Positions 32,662 to 34,737 of a stretch of 34,737 nt of DNA are shown piece after piece. A model generated the notes under the pieces. That model was not told where the DNA came from, ran no database searches, and saw only the letters and a program-made list of their open reading frames with translations. The stretch spans positions 1 through 34,737 of the forward strand of contig CALDYY010000040.1 of assembly GCA_937944245.1 (NCBI GenBank), in the 5' to 3' direction. The stretch comes from an uncultured Saprospiraceae bacterium (lineage in GTDB: Bacteria; Bacteroidota; Bacteroidia; Chitinophagales; Saprospiraceae). Made by a program: the position numbers and the translations under genes. Every line of letters starts with the position of its first letter. Position 1 is the first letter of the stretch.

Positions 32662-33042
32662 ATGAATCGAGTTAAAATTGACTTAGAGTTTATTTTCAGG
32701 GCTTCTCCTGGTATCCTGTATAGTTTTTTTACAGAGCCAGCAAAAATTGTAAGATGGTTTTGCGATGAGGTGGACATTAGTGGTAATGTATTTACGTTTA
32801 TGTGGAGCGGCTCGGAAGAAGTTGCTCGATTAGTAGGCAATGAAGATGAGGAGAAACTGCGATTCAAGTGGGAAGCGTCGGACAACGATGAAGAATATCT
32901 TGAGATTCGCTTTTCACAAGCACCAGTTACTAACGAAACCATACTCGAAATAACAGATTTTTGCGATGAGGACGAGAAAGAGGATCAAAAAAATCTCTGG
33001 ACAAGTCAAATGGAAAAACTTCGACACGAAACAGGAGGCTAA
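32662..33042 (+). CDS. START-like domain protein (AHSA1-related)
   Basis: The 126-residue protein matches the small START-like/AHSA1-like proteins common in Bacteroidota: an N-terminal strand-helix unit (IDLEFIFRASPGILYSFFTEPAKIVRWFCDEVDI), then antiparallel strands (FTFMWSGSEEVARLVG, RFKWEA, LEIRFSQ) and a C-terminal helix (QKNLWTSQMEKLR). It probably binds a hydrophobic ligand or a protein partner; no enzymatic motif is seen. It is highly acidic. Its stop is 51 bases before tRNA-Val, and part of the tRNA promoter overlaps that gap. Confidence 0.85.
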   Translation: MNRVKIDLEFIFRASPGILYSFFTEPAKIVRWFCDEVDISGNVFTFMWSGSEEVARLVGNEDEEKLRFKWEASDNDEEYLEIRFSQAPVTNETILEITDFCDEDEKEDQKNLWTSQMEKLRHETGG

Positions 33043-33053
33043 AGTCAACTTTT

Positions 33054-33081
33054 TTGCTGTTCAAGTATTTTTATAGTTTTC
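33054..33081 (+). promoter_or_regulatory. Possible tRNA-Val promoter (TTG-N17-TAGTTTTC)
   Basis: The -33 TTG at 33054-33056 and a -7-like TAGTTTTC at 33074-33081 (one mismatch) with 17-base spacing lie 12 bases before the mature tRNA. A weaker match than for tRNA-Arg. Confidence 0.3.
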
Positions 33082-33093
33082 ATATCAAATATT

Positions 33094-33168
33094 GGTTCTT
33101 TAGCTCAGTTGGTTTAGAGCGCTGCCTTGACAGGGCAGAGGTCACTGGTTCGAGTCCAGTAAGGATCA
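33094..33168 (+). tRNA. tRNA-Val (anticodon GAC)
   Basis: The 75-nt cloverleaf has an acceptor stem 33094-33100/33161-33167, a D arm GCTC/GAGC with loop AGTTGGTTTA, an anticodon stem CTGCC/GGCAG with loop TTGACAG (anticodon 33129-33131, GAC, reading GUC/GUU), and a T arm ACTGG-TTCGAGT-CCAGT. The discriminator is A and CCA is not encoded. Confidence 0.95.
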
Positions 33169-33222
33169 CTTTTTAGAGTTCCTTATTCAATTCTCACTAT
33201 TAGTAGCTTGCTTAAAAACATT

Positions 33223-33251
33223 AACCTTCTGAAAAAATCTTTCAGAAGGTT
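33223..33251 (-). terminator. Rho-independent terminator of uxuA
   Basis: A perfect 12-bp stem (AACCTTCTGAAA at 33223-33234, TTTCAGAAGGTT at 33240-33251) has a 5-base loop and lies 9 bases after the uxuA stop. On the minus strand it is followed by AATGTTTTTAAG, a modest U-tract. It could also stop read-through from tRNA-Val. Confidence 0.78.
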
Positions 33252-33260
33252 GATGATGAA

Positions 33261-34445
33261 TTAGTTAAGTTGCAAGAATGCTCTTATGCCATGCTCTAGC
33301 CCACGCAATTCTGCTAATCCTTTTAGTCTGCCGATAGCGGAATAACCCGAAAAAGTCGTTTTCCCTAAATCGTCCAGCATTTTATGACCATGATCGGGAC
33401 GCATGGGGATACTTCTTTGTTCTTCTTGCATTAATTTTACCACTTCTTGCATCACAGCAAACATATTAGTATCGCCATCTAAGTGATTGTCCTCCATGAA
33501 GTTACCTTCGTCATCTCGTTTTGTATTTCTCAAGTGCAAAAAGTAAACTCTTGATTTCCAATACTTCAACATGGCAACAATATCATTATCGGGTCTAGCA
33601 CCATATGAACCTGTACAAAAGCATAAACCATTGGCTTTATTGGGTACAGCCGTTATCATATCCAAAATATCCTGATGCGTACTCATGATGCGCGGCAAAC
33701 CCAATACAGAGTAGGGTGGGTCGTCTGGATGAATAGCCAATTGAATACCTACAGACTCCGCCACTGGCGCAACTTCTCGTAAAAAATAAAACAAGTTAGA
33801 TTTTAATTTTTCGCGATTAATGTGTTGGTATTGGTTCAGCAAATCGAGTATTTCTGCTGGCGTAAAAGGAATTTCACTGCCTGGCAAACCCAATAATACA
33901 TTTTTAAAAATGCGCTGTTTTTCCGCTGCTGCCATGTTTTCAAAATGGGCTGTGTATTTTGCTAATTCCTCAGGTGTGTAGTCTGCTTCGGCGTTGGGTC
34001 GTTTCAGTAAAAATAAATCAAATACGGCATAATCTGCCTTATTGAACATCAGTGCTTCTGCGCCATTAGGCAGTCGGTAGGCTGTATCAGTCCGCACCCA
34101 ATCTAAGATGGGCATGAAATTGTAGGTAACCACTTTTATGCCACACGCACTCAAGTTGTGCAAACATTCTTTGTAGCGTTCTATGTACAAATCGCGCTGT
34201 CCATCGCCTTTTTTAATGTCTTCATGTACTGGTAAACTTTCCACGACCGTCCAAGTTAGGTTGGCTGCTGTGATGTTATCTTTGTAAGTTTGTATGGCTT
34301 CCTTCGTCCAGATTTCTCCGACGGGAATGGCGTGTAGTGCAGAAACTACACCTGTGCAGCCTGCTTGCGCAATGTGCGCCAAAGGCACAGCATCATTAGG
34401 TCCGTACCAGCGCATGAGTTGTTCTAAAGCAAAAGTTGAGTTCAT
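33261..34445 (-). CDS. uxuA: Mannonate dehydratase
   Basis: UxuA dehydrates D-mannonate to 2-keto-3-deoxygluconate in glucuronate breakdown, using a divalent metal in a TIM barrel. The 394 residues include QLMRWYGPNDAVPL at the N-terminus, LAIHPDDPPYSVLGLPRI, GLCFCTGSYGARPDND, VYFLHLRNTKRDDEGNF, LDGDTNM and MRPDHGHKMLDDL, the conserved metal- and substrate-binding segments (His, Cys, His, Asp, His). Length matches E. coli UxuA. No uxuB, uxaC or kdg genes appear before the window ends; they may lie beyond the right edge. The remaining 34446-34737 stretch contains no gene and no clear promoter I can support. Confidence 0.96.
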   Translation of the reverse strand: MNSTFALEQLMRWYGPNDAVPLAHIAQAGCTGVVSALHAIPVGEIWTKEAIQTYKDNITAANLTWTVVESLPVHEDIKKGDGQRDLYIERYKECLHNLSACGIKVVTYNFMPILDWVRTDTAYRLPNGAEALMFNKADYAVFDLFLLKRPNAEADYTPEELAKYTAHFENMAAAEKQRIFKNVLLGLPGSEIPFTPAEILDLLNQYQHINREKLKSNLFYFLREVAPVAESVGIQLAIHPDDPPYSVLGLPRIMSTHQDILDMITAVPNKANGLCFCTGSYGARPDNDIVAMLKYWKSRVYFLHLRNTKRDDEGNFMEDNHLDGDTNMFAVMQEVVKLMQEEQRSIPMRPDHGHKMLDDLGKTTFSGYSAIGRLKGLAELRGLEHGIRAFLQLN

Positions 34446-34737
34446 GTTTTTGTCTTGTTTTTACGTCGAAAAATGAGGATATTTAAGAGCAATTCAAAAC
34501 TTCGCAGGACAATTCGTTTAGTTCGCCAAAAATGAGTAAGAAATTTGCCAAACCTTATTCAATAGGCAATATTTTTTGATTCCGCTAGATGTCATTAAGA
34601 GCATGTTTAAATTTTTAATTACTGAAAACCAATATTTTATGAACCTGACTTCAGTAAGGCTTAGTCATTTAGCCCGCTAAATTCCCTCGCCTTCCTATTG
34701 TCAGAACCACAAACTATTGATTTTCACCTAAAGAAAA

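Noticed and set aside
32625-32942. 105-residue minus-strand open frame opposite the START-like gene
   Set aside because: The plus-strand product has a recognisable START-like pattern; the antisense product is Ser/Leu-rich and unrecognisable.
1-34737. Mobile element, prophage, CRISPR array or toxin-antitoxin pair
   Set aside because: No transposase, integrase, phage or Cas-like protein, no regularly spaced repeats, and no target-site duplications around the tRNAs were found.

Overview
The window looks like an AT-rich chromosome segment of a member of the Bacteroidota. The evidence is a SusC/SusD outer-membrane pair, a contiguous gldA-gldF-gldG set, several lipoproteins with Bacteroidota-style signal peptides, and promoter-like TAnnTTTG (-7) elements in many intergenic gaps in place of sigma70 boxes. 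The family cannot be fixed from sequence alone; Cytophagales or Saprospirales/Chitinophagales would fit. I see no insertion sequence, prophage, CRISPR array or compositional island. The region reads as ordinary chromosomal backbone with one accessory-looking stress module.

Layout. 1-730: C-terminal part of signal peptide peptidase SppA. 801-5663 (minus): a SusC/SusD pair with no hydrolase beside it. 5918-7210 (minus): a soluble PAS histidine kinase whose PAS domain carries the FixL haem-pocket residues. 7343-10517 (plus), divergent from the kinase: a CBS-pair protein, two universal stress proteins (the first with an N-terminal thioredoxin-like fold lacking cysteines) and a helical lipoprotein. 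An FNR/CRP-like dyad lies in the divergent gap. 10718-11236: a small lipoprotein. 11330-13054 (minus): a sodium/solute symporter. 13085-13571: a long intergenic region holding a candidate ~150-nt minus-strand RNA. 13572-15122: an Fe-S (6-4) photolyase, convergent with an MsbA-like ABC exporter (15126-16922).

17053-17125: tRNA-Arg(TCG). 17304-17726: a lipoprotein. 17811-22286: gldA, gldF, gldG and a DUF4340 protein, probably one transcription unit. 22328-23404 (minus): proB, divergent from aconitase (23641-25923), which converges on ilvC (25978-27024, minus). 27276-32510 (minus): a likely operon of a DUF72 protein, ppk, lipB, an unknown protein, an acyl-CoA thioesterase and a glyoxalase-fold protein. 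32662-33042: a START-like protein. 33094-33168: tRNA-Val(GAC). 33261-34445 (minus): uxuA mannonate dehydratase. 34446-34737: no gene seen.

Themes. Most genes are housekeeping (TCA cycle, branched-chain amino acid and proline synthesis, lipoylation, polyphosphate, DNA repair). The most interesting part is 5918-10517. A probable haem-PAS kinase, a TTGAT-N4-ATCAT box and a CBS/USP operon together resemble, in gene content and not in descent, the hypoxia regulons of other phyla. The second point of interest is the candidate RNA upstream of the symporter: its own -7 element, a possible pseudoknot, a terminator with a U-tract, and a separate -7 element after it for the symporter. All functional statements come from reading the sequence and from family knowledge; no database search was run.
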